From positions 310,001 to 374,000 of the forward strand of contig NZ_JANUHA010000002.1 in assembly GCF_024753255.1 (NCBI RefSeq): 64,000 nt of DNA. Direction: 5' to 3'. This DNA is from Massilia agri (GTDB lineage: Bacteria; Pseudomonadota; Gammaproteobacteria; Burkholderiales; Burkholderiaceae_D). The translations under genes were made by a program, and so were the position numbers. The notes beneath the pieces were generated by a model. That model made no database searches. It had not been told where the DNA came from and saw only the letters and a program-made list of their open reading frames with translations. Positions 42,978-51,496 of this stretch are shown here, one piece after another; position 1 is the stretch's first letter; every line of letters starts with the position of its first letter.

Positions 42978-44075
42978 CTAAACGGAAGAATGCGTCAGCT
43001 CGAGTTCGCTCTCCTGAACAACAACGTTCCTCATCGACCGACGTTTCAGCAAAGCGCGTATGACATGCAGCAAGCCGCTCATCTCAGCCTCGAACTCGAT
43101 CATGGAGACGTTGCCTCCGTCCAGAAAACGCGGCAGGAAGAACCGGGCATCGGTATCGTCCGCAGCGATCAAGCCAGGCAGGCAGGTAGTCGCGGTAGCG
43201 ATATTTAATGCACGTAAGGTGTTAGCTGCCTCTGCGTCAAATACTCCGCTTGGATAGCAATAATGGCGCGGTTGGTCCAGACCCGCATCAAGAATGCGCG
43301 CCCGGCAGGCTTCGATATTCATCCTGTTGCTTGCCGGTTCGCCGACGATGTACTTATGTGCGTGACCATGCATTTCGATGGTACAGCCGGCAGCAACCGC
43401 GGCATGCAGTTCCTCATTCGTCATATAGCTGAAGCGGCGCGACGACAGATCCAGGGATGAGGCAGGAAGGCCTAATGCCGTCGCAAAGCGCTCGATACAT
43501 TCGGCGAGCAAGCGAGGCGACTGTTCCCCTAGCCACGCTTCCGCCGCAGCGCGCAAACGCCGCTGCTGCACCGGATCGGCAAGCTGCCAATGACCGTCCA
43601 TGGCTGGATCGAAACCTGCCAGCGTGACTTTTTTGGGACCCGCTTTCCAGAAAATGTATCCAAGGCAGACCGGGATGACAGGCGTGCCTGTTTCATACAC
43701 TTCGGTATGAAGATACAGAACGGGGCGATGAGCGTACTTGGCCATTAATGGCAAAAGATCGCGGCCAGACGAGTACCAGCCGTCATCAAGCGTCAGCGCT
43801 ACAGGGATTCCTGTGTTCACGCGCGGTCGCAGGTTCGCCGCCTCATCCAGCGACGTGGGGACGAAGCCTTTCGCACGCAGCCAACGAAGGCGCTGTTCCA
43901 GATGCTCCGCTGTGCAGAACAATTTTGGGTTGAAATGACATTCATCACCAATATTGCCGCCGTGATAGCACAAGACGCGGGCCTGTGTTCGGGTGACGAC
44001 TCGCAACAAGGCCAACACCCCGGCAGCCTTTGCAACATGTAATACGACGAGCTTCGCAAACCGCTTCAATTTCAT
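42978..44075 (-). CDS. polysaccharide deacetylase family protein (third copy)
   Basis: 365 aa from ATG 44075. An N-terminal amphipathic or short hydrophobic stretch (LVVLHVAKAAGVLALLRVV) may anchor it. Motifs: ARVLCYHGGN, VALTLDDGWYSSGRDLLPLM, and IEMHGHAHKYIV, all of the NodB type, with the second His pair spaced differently from the other two copies. The gene is distinctly less GC-rich than its neighbours and stands alone between the flippase and the ligase/decarboxylase operon, with 211 bases of AT-rich upstream DNA. This suggests acquisition from elsewhere. Confidence 0.85.
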   Translation of the reverse strand: MKLKRFAKLVVLHVAKAAGVLALLRVVTRTQARVLCYHGGNIGDECHFNPKLFCTAEHLEQRLRWLRAKGFVPTSLDEAANLRPRVNTGIPVALTLDDGWYSSGRDLLPLMAKYAHRPVLYLHTEVYETGTPVIPVCLGYIFWKAGPKKVTLAGFDPAMDGHWQLADPVQQRRLRAAAEAWLGEQSPRLLAECIERFATALGLPASSLDLSSRRFSYMTNEELHAAVAAGCTIEMHGHAHKYIVGEPASNRMNIEACRARILDAGLDQPRHYCYPSGVFDAEAANTLRALNIATATTCLPGLIAADDTDARFFLPRFLDGGNVSMIEFEAEMSGLLHVIRALLKRRSMRNVVVQESELELTHSSV

Positions 44076-44286
44076 TCTCAATTCAACGCCATACCGGCAA
44101 CAGCTCACGCTTCACAATTTGTGTATTGATCAGCGTAAATTTAAATTGTATAAATGCAACAGAAGGGCGGCAATGCTTATTTGATGGTTTTGCCGATAAA
44201 ACTACACAAAGTAAAAGTTCGGGAGAGCTAATTCATGAATTCGTCACATTTAACATCTTTGTGACCTTTCTGAGCTCCTGAGCGCT

Positions 44287-45549
44287 TCATACCAGTACTT
44301 CCTGGGCTGCGGGATGACTGAGAAAACCCTGCGGGCTAGCCGAGCGGCCGTATGCCCCGGACTGGAAAACGACGACGAGGTCACCGATTTGCGCCTCGGG
44401 CAGGTCCATGCGCTCGGCCAGCAGATCAAGTGGCGTACAAAGGGGGCCAACGATAGAGACGGTCTCGTTCGCAGTACTTTCTCCTTGCCGCGCCCCCATC
44501 CGGTTGCCTATCACGACAGGGTAGTTCTTGCGTATCACCTGTCCAAAATTGCCCGAGGCGGCAAGATGATGGTGGAGGCCGCCGTCAGTTACCAAAAACA
44601 CTTGGCCACGGGAGACCTTGCGGTCGACCACGCGCGCCACATAGACGCCGGCCTCGCCGACCAGATAGCGACCGAGCTCGATCGACAACTGGGCCTGCGG
44701 CAGCGCCGCATGCACCCGGGGCAAGGCTGCGGCAAGACTTTCGCCGATCGGCGCCAGGTCGAGCGGCGCTTCTCCAGGAAAATAGGGAATGCCGAAGCCA
44801 CCGCCGATGTTCAGCATCCGTACCGGATCGCGCGCAGCGTCGGCCAGGCGCAAGGCAAGCGCCAGGGTCTGGGCCTGGGCTTCCACGATCGCATCGGCTT
44901 TCAGACTCTGCGAACCACTGAAGATATGAAAGCCCAGCACATCCAGCTCCAGCTCGGCTGCCAGCTGCAGCAGGCGCGGCGCGTCTTCGGCATCGATACC
45001 GAACTGCTTGGCGCCTCCCCCCATGCGCATGCCGGATCCCTTCAGTTCGAAATCGGGGTTGATCCGCAGGACGAGCAGTGGCGCCACGCCGAGCTCCTCC
45101 CCAAGGCGCGCAAGCAGGCGCACCTCGCGTTCCGACTCGGCATGGACGCAAATACCAGCGGCCACCGCCTGGCGTAACTCCGCTTCCGATTTGCCGGGAC
45201 CGGCAAAACTGATACGCTGCGGCGCCATGCCCGTGTCCAGCGCCACTTTCATTTCGCCGCCAGAGGCAACGTCGAGACCGTCAACCAGGCCTGCAAGGTG
45301 CTGGACCAGGGCCGGCATCGGGTTGGCCTTGATCGAATAATGCAGTTCCACCGCGGCCGGCAGGTGGGCGCGTACGTGACGGACCCGTTCCCTGACCAGC
45401 TGGCGGTCATAGGCATAGAAGGGCGTGCTCCCCACCCGGTGCGCGAGGCGATGAAGGGAAATGCCGCCGACCTGGAGGCAGCCGTCGACGACAGGAAAGC
45501 CGTTCTGCGGCGCGTGGACCGGCCGGTTCGGAGGGGTGGTGGCGCTCAT
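44287..45549 (-). CDS. PLP-dependent decarboxylase, XrtA-associated (DapDC/ODC fold)
   Basis: 420 aa, fold-type III (alanine-racemase/LysA-like). The PLP lysine lies in VELHYSIKANPMPAL (about residue 74). HIFSGSQSL and MLNIGGGFGIPYF are the phosphate-binding loops, and GPLCTPLDLLAERM carries the C-terminal cysteine typical of diaminopimelate/ornithine decarboxylases. The XrtA-linked family has an unknown amino-acid substrate. It overlaps the ligase gene by four bases, so the ligase product and this enzyme probably act on the same intermediate (inference). Confidence 0.92.
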   Translation of the reverse strand: MSATTPPNRPVHAPQNGFPVVDGCLQVGGISLHRLAHRVGSTPFYAYDRQLVRERVRHVRAHLPAAVELHYSIKANPMPALVQHLAGLVDGLDVASGGEMKVALDTGMAPQRISFAGPGKSEAELRQAVAAGICVHAESEREVRLLARLGEELGVAPLLVLRINPDFELKGSGMRMGGGAKQFGIDAEDAPRLLQLAAELELDVLGFHIFSGSQSLKADAIVEAQAQTLALALRLADAARDPVRMLNIGGGFGIPYFPGEAPLDLAPIGESLAAALPRVHAALPQAQLSIELGRYLVGEAGVYVARVVDRKVSRGQVFLVTDGGLHHHLAASGNFGQVIRKNYPVVIGNRMGARQGESTANETVSIVGPLCTPLDLLAERMDLPEAQIGDLVVVFQSGAYGRSASPQGFLSHPAAQEVLV

Positions 45550-47135
45550 GGCGATGTGCTCTCAAACAATGCAGTGAAAGGCATGCGCAGCACGGAACGG
45601 TCGAATTTACCGTTCGGGTTGCGCGGCAGCGGACCGGGCCGCAATTCGATGTGGGACGGCACCATCCATGCGGGCAGGCGGCGCTGGCATTCCTTGAACA
45701 GGTCGCCAGGGCTCAGTGCGGCGTCGCGCGCCACCGCCAGCAGCACGATGGCCTGGCCCAGTGCCGGATGGGGCACGCCGAAGGCGACTGCCTCTTCGAC
45801 CAGGCCGCAGGCATGCATCGCCTCCTCGACCTCGGTCGGGCTGACCCGGTAGCCGGAGATCTTGATCATGTCGTCGGTCCGGCCGATGAAGTAGAGATAC
45901 CCCTCTTCATCCATGCGCACGGTGTCGCCCGACCAGACGGCCAGTTCCGTGATCGGCAGGGCCGGGTCCTGGCCGGGCGCGGGGCGGAAGCGCTCGGCGG
46001 TCTTGGCCGGGTCGTTCCAGTAGCCCAGCGCGACCAGGGCGCCGCGGTGCACCAGCTCGCCCGGCTCGCCGGGCGAGCACAGGCTGCCGTCGGGACGCAC
46101 CACCAGCACCTCGGCATTCGGGATGGCGCGGCCCATCGAATCGGGACGCCGGTCGAGTTCCTCGGGCGGCAGGTAGGTCGAGCGGAAGGCTTCGGTCAGG
46201 CCGTACATCAGGAACAGGCGCGCGTTCGGAATCGCCGCGCGCAAGGCCGCGACGGTCGCCACCGGCATGGCGCCGCCCGAATTGGTCAGGTAGCGCAAGG
46301 TGCAACCGGCCGGCCAGGCGAGCGCGGACAGCTGGATCCACAGCGGCGGCACGGCGGCCAGGCCGGTGATGCGCTCCTCCTGAACCGCCTTGACGATATC
46401 GCGCGGGAACAGGTGGTTGATCAGGACGGCGGTGGCGCCAGCAAGAAAAGCGGTGCTCAGCTGCGACAGGCCATAGTCGAAACTGAGCGGCAGGACCGAC
46501 AGGATGCGGTCCCCGGGCGTGATCTCGAGATAGCTGGCGACGCTGACGGCGCCCGCCACCATGTTCCGGTGCGACAGCACCACGCCCTTGGGCTTGCCGG
46601 TGCTGCCCGAGGTGTAGAGGATGGCGGCCATGTCGGCGTCGATCGCGCGGCGGCTGCGCAGGACGCCTGGAGCGGGCGCCACCTGCGCGGCATCCCAGGG
46701 AAGCACCGCGATGCCCGGCAGTTCAGGCAAGGCCGCGCCGGCGCTGCAGACATAGACGGTGGAGAGCTGCGGGCAGGCGGCCAGCACCGGGGCCAGCTGC
46801 GCCAGCCGCTCGCTGGAGGTCACCAGCACGCGCACCGCGCAATCGGCCAGGATGTAGCCGACCTGCTCGGCCTTGAGCAGGGGATTGACCGGTACGAAGA
46901 CGGCGCCCGCCAGGGAGGCGCCAAACATCGCGGCCACGTTCTCGATCCGCTTTTCAAGATAAACGGCGACCCGCTCGTTGCGTTTGATGCCCGCGGCCAG
47001 CAGCGCGCCGGCCGCGCGCTCGACGGCGGCGGCCAGGGCGGCGTAGTCGAGCCGGTGCGCCCCGTACACCAGCGCTTCGGTGCCTGGGGTGCGGCGGGCG
47101 GAATCGAAAATGAAGTCGTGGATCAGGTCAGGCAT
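45546..47135 (-). CDS. AMP-forming acyl-CoA ligase-like enzyme, XrtA-associated
   Basis: 529 aa of the ANL superfamily. The ATP-binding signature AAILYTSGSTGKPKGVVLSH is near residues 170-190, then FLMYGLTEAFRSTYLPPE, WSGDTVRMDEEGYLYFIGRTDDMIKISGYRVSPTEVEE, and a late NPNGKFDRSVL containing the catalytic lysine. It activates a carboxylate as acyl-adenylate and loads it on CoA or, more likely here, on the carrier protein at 49505. It is the first gene of a two-gene minus operon, divergent from 47272. Confidence 0.92.
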   Translation of the reverse strand: MPDLIHDFIFDSARRTPGTEALVYGAHRLDYAALAAAVERAAGALLAAGIKRNERVAVYLEKRIENVAAMFGASLAGAVFVPVNPLLKAEQVGYILADCAVRVLVTSSERLAQLAPVLAACPQLSTVYVCSAGAALPELPGIAVLPWDAAQVAPAPGVLRSRRAIDADMAAILYTSGSTGKPKGVVLSHRNMVAGAVSVASYLEITPGDRILSVLPLSFDYGLSQLSTAFLAGATAVLINHLFPRDIVKAVQEERITGLAAVPPLWIQLSALAWPAGCTLRYLTNSGGAMPVATVAALRAAIPNARLFLMYGLTEAFRSTYLPPEELDRRPDSMGRAIPNAEVLVVRPDGSLCSPGEPGELVHRGALVALGYWNDPAKTAERFRPAPGQDPALPITELAVWSGDTVRMDEEGYLYFIGRTDDMIKISGYRVSPTEVEEAMHACGLVEEAVAFGVPHPALGQAIVLLAVARDAALSPGDLFKECQRRLPAWMVPSHIELRPGPLPRNPNGKFDRSVLRMPFTALFESTSP

Positions 47136-47271
47136 TCAGAGCTCTTTCAGGGGCACGGACAAGGCGCTGCGCAACACGCAAGTTTAACAGCTCGGGGCCC
47201 CTGCCCGCGCGATTCGACGCTTCCCGTCGTGTTTCGCGAACAACTTTTTACGCCTCCGTTTATACTCCATC

Positions 47272-48453
47272 ATGTCCATGAGTCCCGCCGCCACGAAACC
47301 CGCCATTCCGATCGCGCCGATTCTTTCGAGCGCATCGTTCCGGCGCGCCGGTTTCGCGCCGACGGCGACCGTGCTGGACGCCGGCGAGGCGCGCCTGGTC
47401 ACCAGCGGGCGCATCGCGATCGGCCTGGCGCTGCGCGAGATCGGCGTGGGGCCGGGCGACACGGTACTGGTGCCGGCGTACCACAGCCAGTCGATGGTGC
47501 CGCCGGTGCTGTGGCGGGGCGCCACACCCCTGTTCTACCGGATCCGGCCGGACACCGCGCCCGACCTGATCGACCTGGCGCGCCATATCGACGGCCGCAC
47601 CCGCGCCGTGATGGTCACCCATTATTTCGGCTTCATCCAGGACCTGGCGCCGCTGCGCGCCCTGTGCGATGCGCGCGGGGTCGCCCTGATCGAGGACTGC
47701 GCTCACGCTTTCATCGGGGAGCGCGAGGGGCGCCCGGTCGGCGCCATCGGCGACTATGCCATCGCCAGCAGCATGAAATTCTTCCCCATCTACGAGGGCG
47801 GGGCCCTGGTCTCGGCGCGCAGGCCGCTGGGCACGGTGGCGCTGCGCTCGGCCGGCCCCGGTTTCGAGGCCAAGGTCGCGCTGACTTCGCTGGAAAACAG
47901 TTTCAGCTGGCGCCGGCTCAAGGGCGTGCAGGCCGCGATGTGGCTGCCGCTCAAGCTCAAGGACGGGCTGTGGGGCGCGCTGAAGAAGCGCAGACCGGCT
48001 CCGGCCGCGCTGGCGCCCTCGTCCTCCGACAGCAGCTACAGCTTCGACCCTGGCTGGCTGGACAAGCGCTCTTCCTGGTTCGCCCGCACCCTGCTGGCCC
48101 TGGTGCCCGCCTCGCGCATCGCGGCGCTGCGGCGACGGAACTACGAACGCCTCGACGCGGCCCTGGGCAGCCTGCGCGGCATGCGCGCGCTCCATCCAAG
48201 CCTGCCGCCGGGTGTCTGCCCCTGGGTCTATCCCCTGCTGGTGATTGACCCCGAGCCGCTGTTCGAGCGCCTGCTGGCCGCCGGCGTGCCCGTGGTGCGC
48301 TTCGGCCATCCGCTGTGGCAGGGCGTGGACGAGCACACCTGCCCCGTGAGCGCCGACCTCTCGCGGCGGGTGCTGGCCCTGCCCTGCCACCAGGAGCTGC
48401 GCGAGGGCGAACTGGCCTGGCTGATCGACGCGGTGCGCAAGGCGGCGGCATGA
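47272..48453 (+). CDS. DegT/DnrJ/EryC1/StrS-like PLP aminotransferase
   Basis: 393 aa, fold-type I. VTSGRIAIGLALREIGVGPGDTVLVPAYHSQSMVPPVLWRGATPLFYRI is the DegT N-terminal motif, LIEDCAHAFIGE provides the PLP-contacting Asp, and SSMKFFPIYEGGALVS positions a lysine (Lys five residues before EGG) as the Schiff-base residue. The family makes amino-sugars or acts as sugar dehydratase; members in XrtA loci are uncharacterised. A TATACT box at 47261-47266 lies so close to the ATG that the transcript may be leaderless. It overlaps the next gene by four bases. Confidence 0.85.
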   Translation: MSMSPAATKPAIPIAPILSSASFRRAGFAPTATVLDAGEARLVTSGRIAIGLALREIGVGPGDTVLVPAYHSQSMVPPVLWRGATPLFYRIRPDTAPDLIDLARHIDGRTRAVMVTHYFGFIQDLAPLRALCDARGVALIEDCAHAFIGEREGRPVGAIGDYAIASSMKFFPIYEGGALVSARRPLGTVALRSAGPGFEAKVALTSLENSFSWRRLKGVQAAMWLPLKLKDGLWGALKKRRPAPAALAPSSSDSSYSFDPGWLDKRSSWFARTLLALVPASRIAALRRRNYERLDAALGSLRGMRALHPSLPPGVCPWVYPLLVIDPEPLFERLLAAGVPVVRFGHPLWQGVDEHTCPVSADLSRRVLALPCHQELREGELAWLIDAVRKAAA

Positions 48454-49523
48454 AGTGGACCCTGCTTCCCGCCGCGCGCTTCCCCGAATTCGCGGCGCAA
48501 TGGCAGGCCCTGCACGCGGCGAGCGGGGCGTCGGCGCTGCTGGCGGCGGATTTCGTGGCGCCCCTGGTCGCCGAGTTCGCTGACAAACGCGTGCTGCTGG
48601 CCTGCTGCAACAAGGCCGGCGCCACGGTGGCGATGGCGCTCCTGACACCCGGCGGACGCGGCGCCTGGTCGACCTTCCAGCCGGCCCAGGCCCCGGTCGG
48701 CCTGTGGCTGCAGCAGCCCGGAATCGCACTTGCGCCGCTGGCCGATTCCCTGCTCGCCGCCCTGCCCGGCTTCGCGCTGGTGCTGGGGCTGACCCAGATG
48801 GACCCCGCACTCATGCCGCGCCCCCTGGATGCGGGCCGCATCCGCACCCGCGACTACATCGATACCGCCCGGGTGACGATCGCCGGCAGCTTCGCGGACT
48901 ACTGGAACGCGCGCGGCAAGAACCTGCGCGCCAACCTCAAGAAGCAGCGCACCCGGCTCGAGAAGGACGGGGTCGCGCCGCGCCTGCAGATCAGTCGCGC
49001 GCCGGAAGAGATGGCGGCCGCGGTGGCGGACTACGGCCGCCTCGAATCGTCCGGCTGGAAGGCCGGCTGCGGCACGGCGGTGGATGCCGGCAATGCCCAG
49101 GGGCGCTACTATCGCGCCATGCTGGAAGCCTTCTGCCGGCGCGGCGCCGGCAGCGTCTACCGCTACTGGTTCGGCGAGCAGCTGGTGGCGATGGACCTGT
49201 GCATCGAAGACCACGACTGCATCGTCATCCTCAAGACCAGCTACGATGAAGCGGTGCCGAAGAGCCTTTCGCCGGCCCTCCTGATGCGCGAGGAAGCCTG
49301 CCGCCAGCTGTTCGACGAAGGCCGTTTCGCGCGCATCGAGTTCTACGGCCGCGTGATGGAATGGCACCTGCGCTGGACGGAGGATGTGCGCACTATGTAC
49401 CATGTGAATTACTACCGGTGGCCGGGCCTGGCCCGCCTGCACGCGCTGCTCGCGAAAGGCGGCAAGCCCGCCCCCGCCACCGACGCTCAGACAAAGGAAG
49501 CATCATGCAACTCGACGAAGTGA
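48450..49523 (+). CDS. GNAT-fold acyltransferase (Acetyltransf_6/CelD-like)
   Basis: 357 aa from ATG 48450 within the stop of the DegT-like gene. SFADYWNARGKNLRANLKKQRTRLEKDGVAPRLQI and GRYYRAMLEAFCRRGAGSVYRYWFGEQLVAMDLCIEDHDCIVILKTSYDEAVPKSLSPALLM mark the BcsL/CelD acyltransferase fold, similar in layout to the FemAB-like protein at 28259. It probably transfers an acyl or aminoacyl group, perhaps from the carrier protein encoded by the next gene, to EPS. Its 3' end overlaps the ACP gene by 19 bases. Confidence 0.85.
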   Translation: MKWTLLPAARFPEFAAQWQALHAASGASALLAADFVAPLVAEFADKRVLLACCNKAGATVAMALLTPGGRGAWSTFQPAQAPVGLWLQQPGIALAPLADSLLAALPGFALVLGLTQMDPALMPRPLDAGRIRTRDYIDTARVTIAGSFADYWNARGKNLRANLKKQRTRLEKDGVAPRLQISRAPEEMAAAVADYGRLESSGWKAGCGTAVDAGNAQGRYYRAMLEAFCRRGAGSVYRYWFGEQLVAMDLCIEDHDCIVILKTSYDEAVPKSLSPALLMREEACRQLFDEGRFARIEFYGRVMEWHLRWTEDVRTMYHVNYYRWPGLARLHALLAKGGKPAPATDAQTKEASCNSTK

Positions 49524-49750
49524 AAAACGTGTTGATCGACACACTCAACCTGGGCCCGGCCGGTCAGGCGCTGCAGGCCGATTCTCCCCTGCTGGGCAGC
49601 CTGCCCGAACTCGATTCGATGGCGGTGGTCACCCTGATCGGCGCGCTCGAAGAACACTTCGGCATCATGATCGACGACGACGACATCAGCGCCAGCACCT
49701 TCGAGACGCTCGGCAGCCTGGCTGCCTTCGTCAGCGCGAAGATGGCCTGA
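49505..49750 (+). CDS. acyl carrier protein
   Basis: 81 aa acidic four-helix carrier protein. The phosphopantetheine site is Ser38 in LPELDSMAVVTLIGALEEHFGI. It is too different from the fatty-acid ACP to be housekeeping, and it sits between an acyltransferase and the hydrolase fusion. It probably carries the group activated by the AMP-forming ligase at 45546. Three bases separate it from the next gene. Confidence 0.92.
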   Translation: MQLDEVKNVLIDTLNLGPAGQALQADSPLLGSLPELDSMAVVTLIGALEEHFGIMIDDDDISASTFETLGSLAAFVSAKMA

Positions 49751-49753
49751 ACC

Positions 49754-51496
49754 ATGCCGGGACCGCGCCACGCGCCCGCCGAGCCGCTGTTCCTGGACAC
49801 AGCGGGTGGGGCCCGGTTCTGCCTGTTCCACCGGCCCGCCGGTTCCTGCCGCGGCGCCCTGGTCTACGTCCATCCCTTCGCCGAAGAGATGAACAAGTCG
49901 CGCCGCATGGCGGCGCTGCAGGCGCGCGCCTTTGCCGCGCGCGGCGTCGCCGTGCTGCAGATCGACCTGCAGGGTTGCGGCGACAGCGCGGGGGAATTCC
50001 TCGACGCGCGCTGGGAAGGCTGGAAAGCCGACCTGGCGGCAGCCTGCGCCTGGCTCGCCGAACGAACGGGACGCGAGGTCGGCTTGTGGGGCCTGCGCCT
50101 GGGCGCCCTGCTCGCCCTCGACTACGCGCGCGAAGCAGCGCATCCGGTCGAGCGCCTGCTGCTGTGGCAGCCGGTGACGAACGGCGCCGCCTTCCTGACC
50201 CAGTTCCTGCGCCTGCGCCTGGCGGGCGAGCTGCTGCATGAGCAGAAGGAAGGCAGCAGCACCCAGGCCCTGCGCGCGCAGCTGGCCGCCGGCATCCCGC
50301 TCGACGTGGCAGGTTATACGCTGCATCCGGCGTTGGCGGCGGCCGTCGATGCGGCGAATGCTGCTTCGCTGCCGGTACGCGGCTGTCCAGTCCACTGGGT
50401 TGAGCTGCTTGCCGCCCCCGAGCGTCCGCTGCCGCCCGCCGTGGCCAGGCTGGCCGAAGACTGGCGCGCGCAAGGTGTCGACCTGCACCTTCACCCCGTG
50501 GCGGGGCCGGCCTTCTGGCAGACGCCCGAGATCGCCGAGGCGCCGGCCCTGCTGGAGGCAGGCAGCGCCCTCTACGCCGCCCTTGCGGACGTGGCGGAAA
50601 CGCCCGTCCCCGCAGGCAAAACAACCGACGGGGCCGAACGCGGCCTGGTCTTTGCCTGCGAAGGCGACTGGCTGTACGGCATCCTGCACGCGCCGGCCCG
50701 GCCACGCCGCCACGGCGTGCTGATCGTGGTCGGCGGTCCCCAGGTCCGCACCGGAAGCCACCGCCAGTTCACCCTGCTGGCGCGCGTGCTGGCGGCGGCC
50801 GGCATTCCCGTGCTGCGCTTCGACTACCGGGGCATGGGCGACAGCGAGGGAGAACCACGCGCCTTCGATACGGCCGAAAACGACATCCGCGCCGCCATGG
50901 ACGCTTTCTTCGCTGCCGTCCCGGGGCTGGAAGGCGTCACGCTGTGGGGCCTGTGCGACGGCGCCACCGCATCGAGCCTGTATGCGCCGGGCGACGCGCG
51001 CGTTCACGGCCTGGCCCTGCTCAATCCCTGGGTCCGTACCGAGGAAGGTGCCGCCCGGGCCACCATCCGCCACTACTACGGCCGGCGCCTGCTGGACCCG
51101 GCGCTGTGGAAGAAGATCGCCGGCGGACGTTTCGACTATCGCGGCGCCGCTGCTTCCTTCCTGTCGCTGGCCTCCAGCGCCTTCGCCTCGAAACCGCAGG
51201 CGATCCAGGAGGATGCGCCCCTGCCGGACCGGATGCTGGCGTCCCTGCAGGATTTTCGGGGCGCGCTGCTGGTCATGCTGAGCGGGGCCGACCTGACGGC
51301 GCAGGAATTCGCCGACCTCCCTGGCAGCCGGCCCGACTGGGCGGCTTTGCTGGAGGCGCCACGCGTGACGCGAAGGACGCTGCCAAAGGCGGACCACACG
51401 TGTTCGCGTCCGGAATGGCATGAAGAGGTCTGCGGCTGGACCCGCGACTGGCTGCTCGCGCATGCGGAGCAGGGCGAGGCCTGCGCGAACCTTTAA
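49754..51496 (+). CDS. fused exosortase A-associated hydrolases (type 2 plus type 1)
   Basis: 580 aa, about twice the size of either single family. Residues 1-280 match the type 2 hydrolase (GALVYVHPFAEEMNKSRRMAALQARAFAARG, DLQGCGDS, nucleophile elbow GLRLG with Arg115 where Ser is expected). Residues about 290-580 match the type 1 hydrolase (YGILHAPARPRRHGVLIVVGGPQVRTGSHRQFTLLARVLAAAG, FDYRGMGDSEG, elbow GLCDG with Cys near residue 400). In most XrtA loci these are two genes. Both elbows lack the usual serine, as in their single-domain relatives, so only the second domain may be catalytic. Thioesterase-like release from the ACP is the likely theme. Confidence 0.85.
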   Translation: MPGPRHAPAEPLFLDTAGGARFCLFHRPAGSCRGALVYVHPFAEEMNKSRRMAALQARAFAARGVAVLQIDLQGCGDSAGEFLDARWEGWKADLAAACAWLAERTGREVGLWGLRLGALLALDYAREAAHPVERLLLWQPVTNGAAFLTQFLRLRLAGELLHEQKEGSSTQALRAQLAAGIPLDVAGYTLHPALAAAVDAANAASLPVRGCPVHWVELLAAPERPLPPAVARLAEDWRAQGVDLHLHPVAGPAFWQTPEIAEAPALLEAGSALYAALADVAETPVPAGKTTDGAERGLVFACEGDWLYGILHAPARPRRHGVLIVVGGPQVRTGSHRQFTLLARVLAAAGIPVLRFDYRGMGDSEGEPRAFDTAENDIRAAMDAFFAAVPGLEGVTLWGLCDGATASSLYAPGDARVHGLALLNPWVRTEEGAARATIRHYYGRRLLDPALWKKIAGGRFDYRGAAASFLSLASSAFASKPQAIQEDAPLPDRMLASLQDFRGALLVMLSGADLTAQEFADLPGSRPDWAALLEAPRVTRRTLPKADHTCSRPEWHEEVCGWTRDWLLAHAEQGEACANL

